Shown one piece after another: positions 31,721 through 40,977 of a stretch of DNA of 40,977 bases. Location of the stretch: NCBI GenBank assembly GCA_024636975.1, contig JAGXGA010000049.1, positions 1 to 40,977 of the forward strand. Direction: 5' to 3'. Made by a program: the position numbers and the translations under genes. The notes under the pieces are model-generated. The model was not told where the DNA came from. It did not search any database and was given only the letters and a program-made list of their open reading frames with translations. This DNA is from Mariniphaga sp. Its GTDB lineage: Bacteria; Bacteroidota; Bacteroidia; Bacteroidales; Prolixibacteraceae. The stretch's first letter is position 1, and each line of letters starts with the position of its first letter.

Positions 31721-34700
31721 ATGAAAATACTGGCCATACGAATTAACAACCTTGCTTCTCTTGATGGTGCAACAGAGATAAATTTTGCTCAGGAACCACT
31801 ACGCTCTGCCGGTATATTTGCCATAACCGGCCCTACAGGAGCAGGAAAATCAACAATACTTGATGCACTTTGTCTTGCGCTTTATGCCAGGGCACCCAGA
31901 TATCGCTTTGCTGAAAATGGAATTGATATAACAGACGTTAAAGGCAGCACAATTAAACAGGACGATGTACGAGGCATTTTAAGGGATGGAACATCCAACG
32001 GTTATGCGGAGGTAGAATTTGTTGGTATCGATGATCAACATTACAGGTCGGTCTGGAGTGTAAAAAGAGCCTACAATAAAGCTGACGGAAATTTGCAGCC
32101 TTATGAAATGTCTTTGACAAATATGTCTGCGAATCAGGTTATTTCCGGAAGAAAAACTGAGCTGTTGTTGGAAACCGAGCGATTGGTTGGATTGAATTTT
32201 GAACAATTTACCCGTTCGGTATTACTGGCACAAGGAGATTTTACTGCTTTTCTGAAAGCCGGTAAAGATGAGAAATCTTCATTGCTGGAAAAACTCACGG
32301 GTACACATATATATTCAGAAATCTCAAAAAAGGTCTTTGAAAATTACCGCGGGCAACAGCAAAAGCTTCGGGAACTGAATTTGCAGTGTGAAGGAATCGC
32401 AACGCTTACAGTTGAAGAATTAAGCGCTTTACAGGAACGGAAAATAGAACTTGAAACTACGATAAAATCATATGAGCAACAAATATCCGATTTAGGTAAG
32501 GAAATCACCTGGCACGGGCAATGGCTGAAATTGCAGGAAGGAGTAGAGTCAGCCCGGGTACGATATGGGCGTGCCAGTACCACCAAAACAGAAGCAAAGG
32601 TCCGTGAGCAGAAATTGCAGCAAATTAATCGCATACAACCTGTAAGACCTGTTATTGACAGGTTACAAAACGTAAAGGAACAGATTGCATCAAAATCGAA
32701 GCAGTCTGAAGAGCTTATTTCTAATTTATCAGTCCTGCAATGGCAGAAAGAAGTACTGGATGTTGCTATCGGAAAACTAACAATCGACCTGAACACAAAA
32801 ACACAGGAAGCAGAGAATGCAAAGCCTTTACTCGATGAAGCCAAAACATTAGATGTACAACTATCAGAAAAAGCAGAACAGATAAAACTGGCTGAGGAGG
32901 AAGCAACCAGTGCGTTCATCAAAGAAAAGCAGCAAAACGAACTGTTATATAAAACGGAAAAGGAATCAGGTCATTTGCAGGAGGAGATATCAAAACTCAA
33001 TCGGTGGAAATCGGATAATGAAGTGCGCCAACCGGTTGCCGAACAGGAAAGCATTATCCTGTCTAAGCTTGGAGATGCGGAAGGTATGCTGGAAAGCCTG
33101 CAAAATTACGACGACCGCATCATTAAAACTGAAAATGAAATCGAAAAAAGTCAACAGGAAAAACAAGGGCTGGAAAGGGTACGGGTTTCTGTTCAAAATT
33201 TATTGCAACAAAAACAAAGCGATTACCTGGAACTGCAAACGGCTTTATCTGATATTTCCATTCAGGATATGGAAAAGGATAAGCGATTATTGGATGCCTC
33301 AGTGGAAGATCTTGTTGCTGCGGAAGCACATTGGAAATTATTATACAATGTATTAAAAGAAAAAAATGATCTGCAGGAATCGTTGGAAAGCAATAAAAGA
33401 GATCTGGATCAATACACAGATAATTTTAAAGAAGCTGAACTACTTCTTGGAGTAAAGAAATCAGAAAGAGATACTTCCCTTAAATTGTTGGATAAAGCAA
33501 GGTTGGTTGCGACTGAAAATGTGGAAAACCTTCGTAAGAAGCTTGAGCCGGCAGAGCCTTGCCCTGTCTGTGGCAGTACCTCCCATCCATATGTCGTTCA
33601 TCACCCCGGGCTTGAACGTGTACTTTCTGAATTGGAATCAAATTACATGCAAACCGAGGCAGACTATACGAAGCACCTGGCCTCGCATAGCAGCTTAAAT
33701 CAGGCCTGCATCCATACCAGTAAGTTAATAGCAGCACAGGAAACAGAGATTGCCCGGAAGCAAACTTCACTCAAGGAGTTAGAAAAAACCTGGTTGGAAT
33801 TTCATGTTTATGAGAAATGTAAAGAACTGTGTGCAGAGGAAAGAGCAAACTGGCTGAAACAACAATTACTGGAACTAAAAAATAAGCAGCAGCAATTGCA
33901 GGAACAAATCAAGTCGTATGGAAAGAAAAGGGATCAATTGGAAATTTATAAAACGAACCTGGCAGAGCTTGAAAAACAGTTAAATGCTGCTGAAAACAAA
34001 ATTAAGGATATTGACAGAACGCTGAAATCTTTGCACGAACAAAAAACTAACGATTTCGGTGAACAGCAGAAAATCAGGAGCAGGCTGGATAATGTGAAGC
34101 AAGCTTTGACTGCATATTTCCCTTCCGAACAATGGTTTCAGAACTGGCAGGCCGGCCCGGAAGCATTTGCAAAACGTATCATAAAGTTTGCAGGTGAATG
34201 GAGAACCAATTTGACGAAATTGGAAGAAGCTAAACGGCAGCAAAGTGTATTGGCCGAAAAATTGAAAGGAATGAAGGAAAAGGCTATGAGTATCAGAGAA
34301 GAAGTGAAGTTGAAAGAACAAAAACTTTCCGGATTGCAACTACAAGGCAAAGACTTATCCGATAAACGAAAACTCATATTCAATGGAGATCCTGTTCAGG
34401 AAGTGGAAACAAAATTTAAAGAAGCAGTAAATGCGGCAAAATTGAAATTGGAACAACAAAGAAAAGAAGCAGAAATAGTACTGGGCAACATCACCCGGAA
34501 TATTGCCCAAAACGAACAGTTGGGGAAAGATTTGCTTGCCTTTTCATCGAAGGAATCTGAATTGAAAAAGCAACTCAAAGAATGGCTGGATAGCTACACC
34601 CAGCAATATGGAATTGCACTCACCGAAGCAGAATTATCAAATTTATTGGCGTTTACCCAGGATTGGATTGAAACGGAAAGTAACAATTTACGTGCAATAG

Positions 34701-35452
34701 ATGATGCGGTGATGCAGGCAAAATCGGTTTTGGATGAGCGCACTAAATCTTTGGAAATACATACCGGACAACGCCTGTCGGATAAGACACTGAAGGAATT
34801 GACAGCCATTAAAACGGAAGCACAGGTTTTATTAAATCAAAACATCCAGGCGGCTAATGAGATTGATTTTAGAATAAAAGAGGATGTGTCGAATAAAAAA
34901 CGCATTGGGAATCTTTTGCAGGAAATAGAAAAGCAGGGATTGGTAATGGACAACTGGGCCAAACTTAATGATTTAATCGGATCTGCCGATGGAAAGAAGT
35001 TCCGGCAAATCGCCCAGGAATATACTTTGGATGTATTGCTAAGCTATGCCAACGTACATTTGGAAGTGCTGAGCAAGCGATATGTGTTACAGCGAATCCC
35101 CAATTCATTAGGACTGCAGGTGATTGACCAGGATATGGGAGATGAAGTGCGAACAGTATATTCCCTTTCAGGAGGAGAATCTTTTTTGGTAGCACTGGCA
35201 CTGGCCTTGGGGTTAGCCTCCCTTTCCTCCAGCCGTATGAAAGTTGAATCATTGTTCATTGATGAAGGGTTTGGCTCACTTGACCCGGCTACACTCAATA
35301 TTGCCATGGATGCGTTGGAGCGGTTGTACAACCAGGGACGAAAAGTTGGCGTGATTTCTCATGTCCAGGAAATGACAGAGCGAATACCTGTGCAGATCAA
35401 AGTAAGCAAGCAGCAAAGCGGACGAAGTAAAGTGGAGGTAATGGGGTATTAA
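31721..35452 (+). CDS. sbcC: Exonuclease subunit SbcC
   Basis: A 1243-aa SMC/Rad50-like ATPase, partner of SbcD. The N-terminal Walker A is GPTGAGKST (residues 37-45). Long coiled coils flank a zinc hook CPVCGSTSHP near residue 613, which joins two molecules. The C-terminal ABC signature LSGGESFLVALALALG (about residue 1148) and Walker B SLFIDEGFGSLDP complete the ATPase head. Length and layout are normal. It is co-transcribed with sbcD and followed by a bidirectional terminator. Confidence 0.96.
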   Translation: MKILAIRINNLASLDGATEINFAQEPLRSAGIFAITGPTGAGKSTILDALCLALYARAPRYRFAENGIDITDVKGSTIKQDDVRGILRDGTSNGYAEVEFVGIDDQHYRSVWSVKRAYNKADGNLQPYEMSLTNMSANQVISGRKTELLLETERLVGLNFEQFTRSVLLAQGDFTAFLKAGKDEKSSLLEKLTGTHIYSEISKKVFENYRGQQQKLRELNLQCEGIATLTVEELSALQERKIELETTIKSYEQQISDLGKEITWHGQWLKLQEGVESARVRYGRASTTKTEAKVREQKLQQINRIQPVRPVIDRLQNVKEQIASKSKQSEELISNLSVLQWQKEVLDVAIGKLTIDLNTKTQEAENAKPLLDEAKTLDVQLSEKAEQIKLAEEEATSAFIKEKQQNELLYKTEKESGHLQEEISKLNRWKSDNEVRQPVAEQESIILSKLGDAEGMLESLQNYDDRIIKTENEIEKSQQEKQGLERVRVSVQNLLQQKQSDYLELQTALSDISIQDMEKDKRLLDASVEDLVAAEAHWKLLYNVLKEKNDLQESLESNKRDLDQYTDNFKEAELLLGVKKSERDTSLKLLDKARLVATENVENLRKKLEPAEPCPVCGSTSHPYVVHHPGLERVLSELESNYMQTEADYTKHLASHSSLNQACIHTSKLIAAQETEIARKQTSLKELEKTWLEFHVYEKCKELCAEERANWLKQQLLELKNKQQQLQEQIKSYGKKRDQLEIYKTNLAELEKQLNAAENKIKDIDRTLKSLHEQKTNDFGEQQKIRSRLDNVKQALTAYFPSEQWFQNWQAGPEAFAKRIIKFAGEWRTNLTKLEEAKRQQSVLAEKLKGMKEKAMSIREEVKLKEQKLSGLQLQGKDLSDKRKLIFNGDPVQEVETKFKEAVNAAKLKLEQQRKEAEIVLGNITRNIAQNEQLGKDLLAFSSKESELKKQLKEWLDSYTQQYGIALTEAELSNLLAFTQDWIETESNNLRAIDDAVMQAKSVLDERTKSLEIHTGQRLSDKTLKELTAIKTEAQVLLNQNIQAANEIDFRIKEDVSNKKRIGNLLQEIEKQGLVMDNWAKLNDLIGSADGKKFRQIAQEYTLDVLLSYANVHLEVLSKRYVLQRIPNSLGLQVIDQDMGDEVRTVYSLSGGESFLVALALALGLASLSSSRMKVESLFIDEGFGSLDPATLNIAMDALERLYNQGRKVGVISHVQEMTERIPVQIKVSKQQSGRSKVEVMGY

Positions 35453-35555
35453 AATTCAAAATACAATAAAAGAAAATTTCAAAGCAGATTGAAAGGATAC
35501 AGAAATTTCAATATGAAATGCTTATTTAGCCAGATGTTTAGGGTATTATGTATTA

Positions 35556-35585
35556 AAAAACCTCGCACAAATGTACGAGGTTTTT
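35556..35585. terminator. Bidirectional terminator between sbcC and the PRC-barrel gene
   Basis: AAAAACCTCG (35556-35565) pairs with CGAGGTTTTT (35576-35585). T-runs flank the stem on both strands, so it can stop both converging genes. Confidence 0.88.
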
Positions 35586-35615
35586 ATATCCATACCTTAG
35601 TGTCATGTTACGTAT

Positions 35616-35993
35616 TTAATATGTTTTTGGTGGATACCTGTCTGAATAGGAATCGTATCCATAATGCGTGTGCACTGAATCGATAAAAGTATAATCTGCA
35701 TTCTGAGGCCAGTTATCTTTATCAAAACCAGGCGCATTTTCCAGCTGCTCCTTGCTTACATTTAACACAGCGTAATCCTTTCCGTCGTCGTACTCGAAGC
35801 TAAATGCGTCAAGTGGGATGGCAAAATATTTATCACCAATTCCCAGAAATCCTCCGAAAGACATCACTGCATAAGCAACATTTCCGTTCTTCCAATCGAT
35901 CATCAAATCCTTTAGTTTTCCAACGTCCTCATGTGATTTATTAATGACCTTCATGCCATCAATTGTTGAGGATGATAGTAATTTGGGTGCCAT
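35616..35993 (-). CDS. PRC-barrel domain protein
   Basis: A 125-aa soluble protein with one PRC-barrel (about residues 5-90): STIDGMKVINKSHEDVGKLK, DWKNGNVAYAVMSFGGFLG and KYFAIPLDAFSFEYD. Such stand-alone proteins are common, often stress-linked, and of unknown biochemical role. The C-terminal tail is Tyr- and Asp-rich (HTHYGYDSYSDRYPPKTY). The gene is monocistronic and converges on sbcC. Confidence 0.88.
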   Translation of the reverse strand: MAPKLLSSSTIDGMKVINKSHEDVGKLKDLMIDWKNGNVAYAVMSFGGFLGIGDKYFAIPLDAFSFEYDDGKDYAVLNVSKEQLENAPGFDKDNWPQNADYTFIDSVHTHYGYDSYSDRYPPKTY

Positions 35994-36285
35994 AACATTT
36001 TAATTTAAAATTAATATTACCGGTCATCACCCAAAGGTGTGCCAACTTCTTTTCAACACCAGTTTTGGTAAAAAATCATAAGACACAAGTTGCGAGACAA
36101 TAGCAAGAGTGTAAAACAATTAAGGCAAAAAATAATGGTTTTGGTGGTGCAATTACCAAGAGAGGATATTGATTTTAATAATTTTTCTTATAAAATATTG
36201 TAGTGGAATTCCACATTTATTGCGAAAAGTGGGTAAAACGGTACTATTAGACTGTTCCATAATATTGAAATTGCTTTTTATACTC

Positions 36286-36540
36286 TCAGCACTTATTACG
36301 TGCACATGGACTGTTGGTTACAAACAAACCAAATAAACCGCCGAGCATCACGCTTTGCAATATATCGGTCCCGGAAAGCGAATCCATGTACATTCCTTCA
36401 GTTAAATAAAAGAAAGCAAACCCAGCCACAGCTCCAATAATTATTCCGATTACAGTTTTTCTGAATTGTTTTGATTTAAAGATGCCCGGTAATCCTTTAT
36501 TTTCCTGCTTAAGTTCCAGTTTCTTTGTTTCTATTTTCAT
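36286..36540 (-). CDS. Small membrane protein, DUF6132-like
   Basis: An 84-aa protein with a charged N-terminus and two hydrophobic segments (about residues 28-48 and 60-76), ending in CARNKC. The two Gly-rich helices with a short link resemble small Bacteroidota proteins such as DUF6132, but the characteristic Cys placement is not clear, so this is a weak call. It has no close neighbours on its strand. Confidence 0.5.
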   Translation of the reverse strand: MKIETKKLELKQENKGLPGIFKSKQFRKTVIGIIIGAVAGFAFFYLTEGMYMDSLSGTDILQSVMLGGLFGLFVTNSPCARNKC

Positions 36541-37027
36541 GTTTTTTGTAATAAAGTATGCAAATATATAGATATATTATTAAGAAATGAATGTAAAGTT
36601 GTGAAATGGTGGAAGAATTCGATAAATTGACAAATTACGAAATTGTGGAAGACGAGGGTACGCAGATTTTTATGAGGGGTTATGACAAAATGATTTTCAA
36701 AAAACTAATAAATTGACAATTTGTAAAATTGCCAAATTGCGAAAGGACTGGCAGTGTTTAAGAATGTGGGGTGCTCCCCATGGGGGTTCGGGGTGCGAGT
36801 GGGAAGTAACTTACGGACACTTCTCCAGATGAATGAGGGGAAGTTGTGAAATTGTAATGGTATTGCCGTTCGGCTTTAGCCAACGGATCAATGATAAATT
36901 TTGGACCTCTTTCCCTGGCTTTAGCCACATTATCGGTTGGTTGAGATTATTAGTTAAAAATGAAAGCTATGAAAAGAAGCTGTGTAATAATAAACTTTTT
37001 TTATCTTTCGCCCACAAAACGAAGCCA
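36541..37027. other. Gene-free gap before the C39 exporter
   Basis: It contains AAATTGACAAATT-type low-complexity repeats (36624-36645 and 36707-36742) and a G/C-rich hairpin CCCC-AT-GGGG within 36768-36800. A near-promoter TATCTTTC (last base differs from consensus) lies at 37002-37009, 18 bp before the exporter start. A reading frame in phase with the exporter extends back to 36833 but shows no protein-like signal. Confidence 0.5.
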
Positions 37028-39226
37028 ATGCCAAAGTTTCCTCACTATCTCCAACCCGATGCAATGGACTGCGGCCCAACGTGCCTGCGCATTGTAGCAA
37101 AATACTTTGGAAAGCATTACAATCTCGAAACCCTTCGGGAGCTGACTTGGAAAACCCGTGAGGGTGTGTCGTTGCTTACAATCAGCGATGCCGCTGAAAA
37201 AATAGGTTTTCGTTCGCAGGGTGTACGCATTACCATCGACCAAATGGTAGATATTCCGCTTCCTGCCATTATCCACTGGACACAGAATCATTTTGTGGTT
37301 CTCTATAAAATCAAGAGAAAAGGGAATAGCCATGAATTTTACGTGTCTGATCCTGCACATGGCTTAATAAAATACAGCAAGGAGGAGTTTGTAAAATTCT
37401 GGGCATCAACCCAGCAAAATGGCGAGCCGGCAGGAATTGCCCTGTTACTGGAACCCACTTCCGATTTTTATGTTGAAGAAGGGGAGAAGGTGAACAAGAC
37501 CGGATTCCGTTACCTGTTTTCCTATTTAAAACCTTATAAAAAACTCATTACCCAATTACTGCTGGGATTCCTGGTAGGAAGTATCCTTAGCCTTATTCTG
37601 CCGTTTCTGATGCAGGCGATTGTGGATGTGGGTATTGCTACCAACAACCTGAATTTTATTATATTGGTTCTGGTCGCCCAGTTGATACTAACTGCCAGTC
37701 AAACAGCTGTAGGGTTTATACGAAGCTGGATCATGCTCCATACCAGCGCACGGGTGAGCATTTCCCTTATTTCCGATTTTCTTATCAAACTGATGAGGCT
37801 ACCAATCCGTTTTTTCGATACCAAACTTATTGGCGATTTGAGGCAACGCATTGAAGATAATCAGCGCATACAGAATTTCCTTACCGGAAACCTGATCAGC
37901 ATGTCGTTCGGCATATTCATGTTCATTATCTACAGTTTTGTTCTGGCTTATTATGACTGGAACATACTGTTTGTTTTTTATGCCGGCAGCACGCTCTATG
38001 TATTGTGGATTTTAATGTTTCTCAAGAAGCGGAAAGAGATAGATTACAAACGGTTTAATGTGGCATCAGCCAATCAGAGTAATGTTTATCAGCTGATAAC
38101 CGGAATGCAGGAAATCAAGCTGAACAACTGCGAAAAGCAAAAGCGATGGGAATGGGAACGGATTCAGGCTAAGCTGTTCAAGGTGAGCGTAAAGGGAATG
38201 ATGCTCAATCAGAATCAGCAGGCAGGCTCTGTTTTTATCAACCAGATAAAGAATATTCTAATTTCATTCATTGCAGCCAAAGCTGTTGTGGATGGAAACA
38301 TGACACTTGGTATGATGGTGGCCATACAATATATAATAGGCCAGTTGAATATCCCTATAAATGAATTTATTGGTTTTATCCAGGCGGGGCAGGATGCCAA
38401 AATAAGTCTTGAAAGGTTAGGTGAAATTCACCAGCGCGATAATGAGGAACTGCTGGAAGAACAAAAAAACTATGAACTGCCGGCACGAAAAGATCTCACC
38501 CTCAGGAACCTCTCATTTCATTATGAAGGACCAAAATCACCGCGGGTACTTGATGATATTAATATTATAATACCTGAAAACAAGGTAACTGCAATAGTTG
38601 GCGCCAGCGGCAGTGGCAAAACAACACTCATTAAAATGTTGCTGGGGTTTTATCCTCCTTATGAAGGCCGGATAGAAATAGGGGGTATCGGGTTACAGCA
38701 GTTCAGCATGGAAATGTGGCGCAGCAACTGTGGCGTAGTTATGCAGGATGGGTTTATTTTTTCCGATACAATTGCCCGGAATATTGCTGTTGCTGAAGAT
38801 TTTCCCGATCGCGAAAAACTGCAACGAGCGGTGGAAATTGCAAACATAGGGGAATACATCGAAAGCCTGCCACTAAGGTACAATACCAAAATAGGTCAGG
38901 AGGGGACAGGCCTGAGCCAGGGGCAACGGCAACGCATCCTTATTGCCCGGGCTGTTTATAAGGATCCGCATTACCTGTTTTTCGATGAGGCTACCAATGC
39001 ACTTGATGCCAATAATGAAAAGGTCATTATGGAAAAACTGGCATCATTCTATGAAGGCCGCACTGTAATAACAGTTGCGCACAGGCTCAGCACAGTCAGG
39101 AATGCCGACTTGATTATAGTCCTTGATAAGGGCCGGATTATAGAAACCGGAACGCATGAAGAGCTGGCTGCACGGCAGGAAGCCTATTATGGGCTGGTTA
39201 AGAATCAACTTGAACTGGGATCGTAG
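37028..39226 (+). CDS. Peptidase-C39 ABC transporter (peptide exporter)
   Basis: A 732-aa ABC exporter with an N-terminal C39 cysteine protease that cuts leader peptides, usually after Gly-Gly, during export. In the protease, Cys15 is in DAMDCGPTCL, the His in IIHWTQNHFVVLY and the Asp in VSDPAHG. The membrane domain spans about residues 165-450. The ATPase has GASGSGKTT (about residue 525), LSQGQRQRILIARA and LFFDEATNALD. I chose the Met at 37028 because C39 exporters start just before the YLQPDAMDCGP motif; an upstream extension to 36833 adds 65 unlike residues. It is 11 bp before the HlyD gene, so a type I secretion pair. Confidence 0.94.
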   Translation: MPKFPHYLQPDAMDCGPTCLRIVAKYFGKHYNLETLRELTWKTREGVSLLTISDAAEKIGFRSQGVRITIDQMVDIPLPAIIHWTQNHFVVLYKIKRKGNSHEFYVSDPAHGLIKYSKEEFVKFWASTQQNGEPAGIALLLEPTSDFYVEEGEKVNKTGFRYLFSYLKPYKKLITQLLLGFLVGSILSLILPFLMQAIVDVGIATNNLNFIILVLVAQLILTASQTAVGFIRSWIMLHTSARVSISLISDFLIKLMRLPIRFFDTKLIGDLRQRIEDNQRIQNFLTGNLISMSFGIFMFIIYSFVLAYYDWNILFVFYAGSTLYVLWILMFLKKRKEIDYKRFNVASANQSNVYQLITGMQEIKLNNCEKQKRWEWERIQAKLFKVSVKGMMLNQNQQAGSVFINQIKNILISFIAAKAVVDGNMTLGMMVAIQYIIGQLNIPINEFIGFIQAGQDAKISLERLGEIHQRDNEELLEEQKNYELPARKDLTLRNLSFHYEGPKSPRVLDDINIIIPENKVTAIVGASGSGKTTLIKMLLGFYPPYEGRIEIGGIGLQQFSMEMWRSNCGVVMQDGFIFSDTIARNIAVAEDFPDREKLQRAVEIANIGEYIESLPLRYNTKIGQEGTGLSQGQRQRILIARAVYKDPHYLFFDEATNALDANNEKVIMEKLASFYEGRTVITVAHRLSTVRNADLIIVLDKGRIIETGTHEELAARQEAYYGLVKNQLELGS

Positions 39227-39237
39227 ACTTAAATATA

Positions 39238-40548
39238 ATGAGCAATAGCAATAAAATCGAAATTCGCTCCGATGAAGTACAGGAGATATTAGGAACGCCG
39301 CCACGATGGATTATTCGCTGGGGAATAACCATCATGTTGCTTGTTGTGGTTATTTTACTGAGCGGCAGTTATTATTATAAATATCCGGATATGATAGCAG
39401 CCCGGGTTACGATTCTTTCTGAAAACCCCCCTGTTCAAATTGTAGCAAAATCGGATGGTAAGCTTGACCGGCTTTTTATAGCAAACAACCAGCAGGTTAA
39501 GCCTGGAGATGTACTTGCAGTAATTGAAAATTCAGCAAACTACAGCGATGCTTATCAACTGCTTGCCAATCTCGATTCAATGAAAAACTGGTTTACTACA
39601 CCGGACCGTTTCAGCGAAATCACCTTTTCTGAAAATTATAGCCTCGGACAGTACCATTCATATCTTTCCTCATTTATTAGCCAGCTTAGGAGTTATCAAA
39701 CATTTTTGAATTACAATCCATACGATCAGAGGATTGAATCACTTCAGAAGCAGGTAAGCGATTACCGGAACTTTTTTGATCGTTCAAGGGAGCAAATATC
39801 GGTTTTACGGGAGGATTATGAGCTGGCCTTTAATCAGTATTACCGCGATTCAACTTTGTACAGGCAAAGCATTATGTCGGAAGTTGACTATGAAAAGTCG
39901 AAAGCATCCATGCTAAAACAAAAATATGTCTGGCAGAATTCCATGTCAGAACTGGCAGGTACACAAATTACAATGAATAACCTGACGCAACAGATTCAGG
40001 AGCAGGAAGTTATGAAAGCTGAAGCCGGTAGCCAGCTGATAGCAGTGCTGAAGGAACGGTTCGATAACCTTGTGAATCAGCTCGTATCGTGGGAACAATT
40101 ATTTGTTCTGAAAACGCCCATCGAAGGAGAGGTGACTTTTACTAATTTTTGGAGCGTTAATCAGTTTGTTAATACGGGTGATGTTGTTTTCACTATTGTT
40201 CCTCAAAAAGAACAGGAGATTGTGGGGCGGGCAACAATTCCAATTGCAGGGGCAGGAAAAATTGAGGAGGGGCAGCGCGTAAACATAAAACTCGATAATT
40301 ACCCTCACATGGAATTTGGCATAGTGGAAGGAAAAGTTTCGAATATATCACAAGTACCTGTAATCACTGAACGTGGGGCTTTTTACACAGCAGAAATATC
40401 ACTCCAGAATAATCTTACTACCAATTATAACCGCGATCTTCCCTTTAATCAGGAAATGCAGGGGGCAGCCGAGATCGTTACCAAAGACCGCCGGCTAATT
40501 GAACGGCTTGTTGAACCCCTGGTTTCAATCGTAAAGGAAGGTATATAA
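39238..40548 (+). CDS. HlyD-family membrane fusion protein
   Basis: A 436-aa periplasmic adaptor for the adjacent C39 exporter. It has an N-terminal cytoplasmic tail, one membrane helix (about residues 30-48, ITIMLLVVVILLSG), a split biotinyl-lipoyl domain (IVAKSDGKLDRLFIANNQ, then LKTPIEGEVTF), a long helical hairpin between them (about 100-285), and a beta-barrel domain (INIKLDNYPHMEFGIVEGKV-like). It would link the inner-membrane exporter to an outer-membrane TolC-type channel, which is not in the window. Confidence 0.92.
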   Translation: MSNSNKIEIRSDEVQEILGTPPRWIIRWGITIMLLVVVILLSGSYYYKYPDMIAARVTILSENPPVQIVAKSDGKLDRLFIANNQQVKPGDVLAVIENSANYSDAYQLLANLDSMKNWFTTPDRFSEITFSENYSLGQYHSYLSSFISQLRSYQTFLNYNPYDQRIESLQKQVSDYRNFFDRSREQISVLREDYELAFNQYYRDSTLYRQSIMSEVDYEKSKASMLKQKYVWQNSMSELAGTQITMNNLTQQIQEQEVMKAEAGSQLIAVLKERFDNLVNQLVSWEQLFVLKTPIEGEVTFTNFWSVNQFVNTGDVVFTIVPQKEQEIVGRATIPIAGAGKIEEGQRVNIKLDNYPHMEFGIVEGKVSNISQVPVITERGAFYTAEISLQNNLTTNYNRDLPFNQEMQGAAEIVTKDRRLIERLVEPLVSIVKEGI

Positions 40549-40977
40549 ACGAGGTACAAAAATTTGTCTTTATCTTTTATTGTATAGATGCAATGATTTT
40601 TTTTCTCGAATGATATATAATTCCCAGTTATAATCCTTTATTGCTCAGATTATTGATCGATTTCTGATGAAATTACTGTACAAATGTTTCTCTATGCATT
40701 CATCTCAAAACGATTCATGGAGTGAAACGGTATAAGTACGGTATACATACAAGACCTTCCCCTTAGTAAAATGAATTTAATAATGCCGATGTATGATGCA
40801 TGTTACTTCTTTTAAAAGCATTTAATAGGATTTATAACCTATTTATGCGAATTAAGAGTTGAATTTAAATTGTTATACACAAATGATTGTCAATAATTTA
40901 TAATTAAAGTAATTAAATATAACCTTAGAAACCAATACTTTAAGATTTTTTTAGTAACCACACTATAAGTCTTATTG
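40549..40977. other. Gene-free end of window
   Basis: AT-rich. Only very short frames occur (for example 22 codons at 40667-40735), none with a Gly-Gly leader. No terminator is obvious after the HlyD gene, so the operon may continue to the right. Confidence 0.5.

Noticed and set aside
36768-36800. G/C-rich hairpin as a terminator
   Set aside because: No T-run follows on either strand and no gene ends nearby.
36833-37027. N-terminal extension of the C39 exporter
   Set aside because: The 65 extra residues do not resemble a C39 protein and the Met at 37028 gives the normal start just before the protease motif.
40667-40735. 22-codon frame downstream of HlyD as the exported peptide
   Set aside because: No Gly-Gly leader, no promoter and too short; typical of chance frames in AT-rich DNA.
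1-40977. CRISPR array or complete insertion sequence
   Set aside because: No regularly spaced identical repeats with unique spacers and no transposase frame were found; the only tandem repeats are the two 167-bp units and short motifs.

Overview
The window looks like chromosomal DNA of a member of the Bacteroidota, probably Bacteroidales/Marinilabiliales-like. The evidence is the Bacteroidota-type -7 promoter element TAnnTTTG in front of many genes, the lack of Shine-Dalgarno sequences, a short 288-aa primary sigma factor, a fused FeoA-FeoB, and the thrA / phosphoglycerate-mutase-like / thrC cluster. No species can be named from the sequence alone.

Positions 1-6605 are the right-hand part of an integrated mobile element. 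The window opens with the 3' end of a group II intron (domains V and VI). The intron lies head-on against an SGNH-hydrolase-like gene that is bracketed by inverted 12-mers, an arrangement like an integron cassette. Then follow, on the minus strand, two small accessory genes, an iteron-like repeat cluster, a DUF3987 primase/helicase-like protein, a helix-turn-helix (excisionase-like) protein, an unknown protein and a tyrosine integrase. The integrase promoter is surrounded by TTGTGCAA repeats. About 200 bp further on lies the last 20 nt of a tRNA gene with its terminator, which I read as one attachment junction. The other junction is not in the window.

Positions 6606-27121 are mostly core genome. 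They hold a secreted GH29 alpha-L-fucosidase, an operon of a TPR/SPOR protein with clpS, nfeD and floA, then bcp, recA, the threonine genes (thrA, an apgM-like putative homoserine kinase, thrC), the primary sigma factor, rpe, the iron transporter feoAB with its Cys-rich partner, two small conserved genes and tRNA-Arg(ACG). Between the fucosidase and floA lies a 1-kb gap containing two tandem 167-bp units on the minus strand. Each unit has a TAtcTTTG promoter, an 80-nt block identical in both copies, an intrinsic terminator, and upstream TTAAC boxes 11 bp apart. I read these as twin small-RNA genes, and they are the most interesting candidate for an undescribed element here.

Positions 27122-30470 are an accessory island next to tRNA-Arg. 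It holds a broken gene, an AAA15 ATPase plus RloB pair (RloAB/AbiL-like phage defence), a small lipoprotein and an attC-like pair of arms. It is followed by sbcD-sbcC, a PRC-barrel protein, a small membrane protein, and a peptidase-C39 ABC exporter with its HlyD adaptor. No exported peptide is visible before the window ends.
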